This document shows, in pieces, positions 63,852 through 64,000 of a DNA stretch of 64,000 nt (positions are counted from its first letter, which is position 1; every line of letters begins with the position of its first letter). The stretch comes from Micromonospora profundi (lineage in GTDB: Bacteria > Actinomycetota > Actinomycetes > Mycobacteriales > Micromonosporaceae): assembly GCF_011927785.1 (NCBI RefSeq), contig NZ_JAATJK010000001.1:4931001-4995000 (forward strand), read 5' to 3'. The position numbers and the translations under genes were made by a program. The notes below the pieces were generated by a model. That model saw only the letters and a program-made list of their open reading frames with translations. It had not been told where the DNA came from and did no database searches.

Positions 63852-64000
63852 TGAGCGACACGTCCGTCGGCGGCGCGGTGCCCGGGTCATCGGGTGCCGC
63901 GGCGCCCGGGTCGTCCGGTGCCGTAGTGCCCGGGTCATCCGGTGCCGTAGTGCCCAGGTCGTCCGGTGCCGCGGTGCCCAGGTCGTCCGGTGCCGTAGTG
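63851..64000 (+). CDS. Start of a repeat-containing protein, cut by the window edge
   Basis: The ATG overlaps the stop of the aldehyde dehydrogenase gene (TGATG). The first 50 residues are MSDTSVGGA followed by repeats of the form VPGSSGAA, so the N-terminus is low-complexity. Genes after ExaC-type dehydrogenases often encode a DUF779 protein, which is a guess from context; the identifying part is outside the window. Confidence 0.65.
   Translation, partial: MSDTSVGGAVPGSSGAAAPGSSGAVVPGSSGAVVPRSSGAAVPRSSGAVV
63878..63997 (+). repeat. Five 24-bp tandem repeats
   Basis: Five head-to-tail copies (63878-63901, 63902-63925, 63926-63949, 63950-63973, 63974-63997) of a unit like GTGCCCGGGTCATCG plus GGTGCCGCG. 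Each encodes an eight-residue unit of the kind VP(G/R)SSGAx. The array continues past the window edge. Copies vary mainly in third positions and in GGG/AGG. Confidence 0.9.

Noticed and set aside
63878..63997. CRISPR array
   Set aside because: The units are contiguous 24-bp coding repeats without spacers.

Overview
The window is high-GC actinobacterial DNA that fits Micromonospora or a close relative in the Micromonosporaceae. Evidence for this is the mtrA-mtrB-lpqB-comF-hpf-secA order, the ftsE-ftsX-smpB-ssrA block, frequent GTG starts with 4-bp ATGA/GTGA overlaps, and two families of short palindromic repeats of a kind I associate with this family. No rRNA, CRISPR array, insertion sequence or prophage is visible.

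Region 1 (1-15 kb) is mixed metabolism. It holds a MoxR-type ATPase with its downstream partner cut by the window edge, a hemerythrin protein coupled to an aldo/keto reductase, a second aldo/keto reductase, a membrane-anchored AA10 lytic polysaccharide monooxygenase and a stand-alone bL36 gene. It continues with a cupin, an FAD oxidoreductase and LLM flavoenzyme pair divergent from an HxlR regulator with a clear operator, tRNA-Ala(GGC), a YqgE protein, a benzoylformate-decarboxylase-like enzyme and three uncharacterised envelope or helical proteins.

Region 2 (15-44 kb) is core actinobacterial genome. It carries tmRNA and SmpB (trans-translation), FtsEX (division), RF2, a PadR regulator, the proline-catabolic dehydrogenase, SecA, hibernation factor HPF, ComF, the LpqB-MtrB-MtrA signalling module, AhcY, and a mannose/sugar-phosphate run (ManA, CDF transporter, SIS protein, Trm112, ManB). 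Two genes that each encode tandem GNAT acetyltransferase domains sit between secA and hpf. A small BldC/excisionase-like DNA-binding gene and its neighbour share 10-bp-phased direct repeats in their promoters.

Region 3 (45-52.5 kb) is an accessory conflict island. On the minus strand lie a YbaB-like gene, a WXG100-like gene, a 1,442-residue multidomain toxin and a small unknown gene that is the best immunity candidate. The toxin carries a papain-fold glutamine-deamidase-like domain and, at its C-terminus, a RelA/SpoT-like domain. Divergent from it is a three-domain protein (YrhB/Imm35-like, YwqJ-type deaminase, SUKH-3-like).

Region 4 (52.6-64 kb) holds an aldehyde dehydrogenase coupled to GabT, a secreted protein with two double-psi-barrel-like repeats, and a compact van-like operon: response regulator, histidine kinase, PLP threonine dehydratase/serine racemase-family enzyme, D-Ala-D-X ligase and VanX-type dipeptidase, with no VanH. 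The window closes with a GAF-domain regulator, an ExaC-type aldehyde dehydrogenase and the start of a gene made of 24-bp tandem repeats.

The most unusual items are the dual-warhead toxin operon, the van-like operon with a serine-racemase-family enzyme, and a palindromic repeat inserted in frame in the MoxR gene, which adds a TTA codon.
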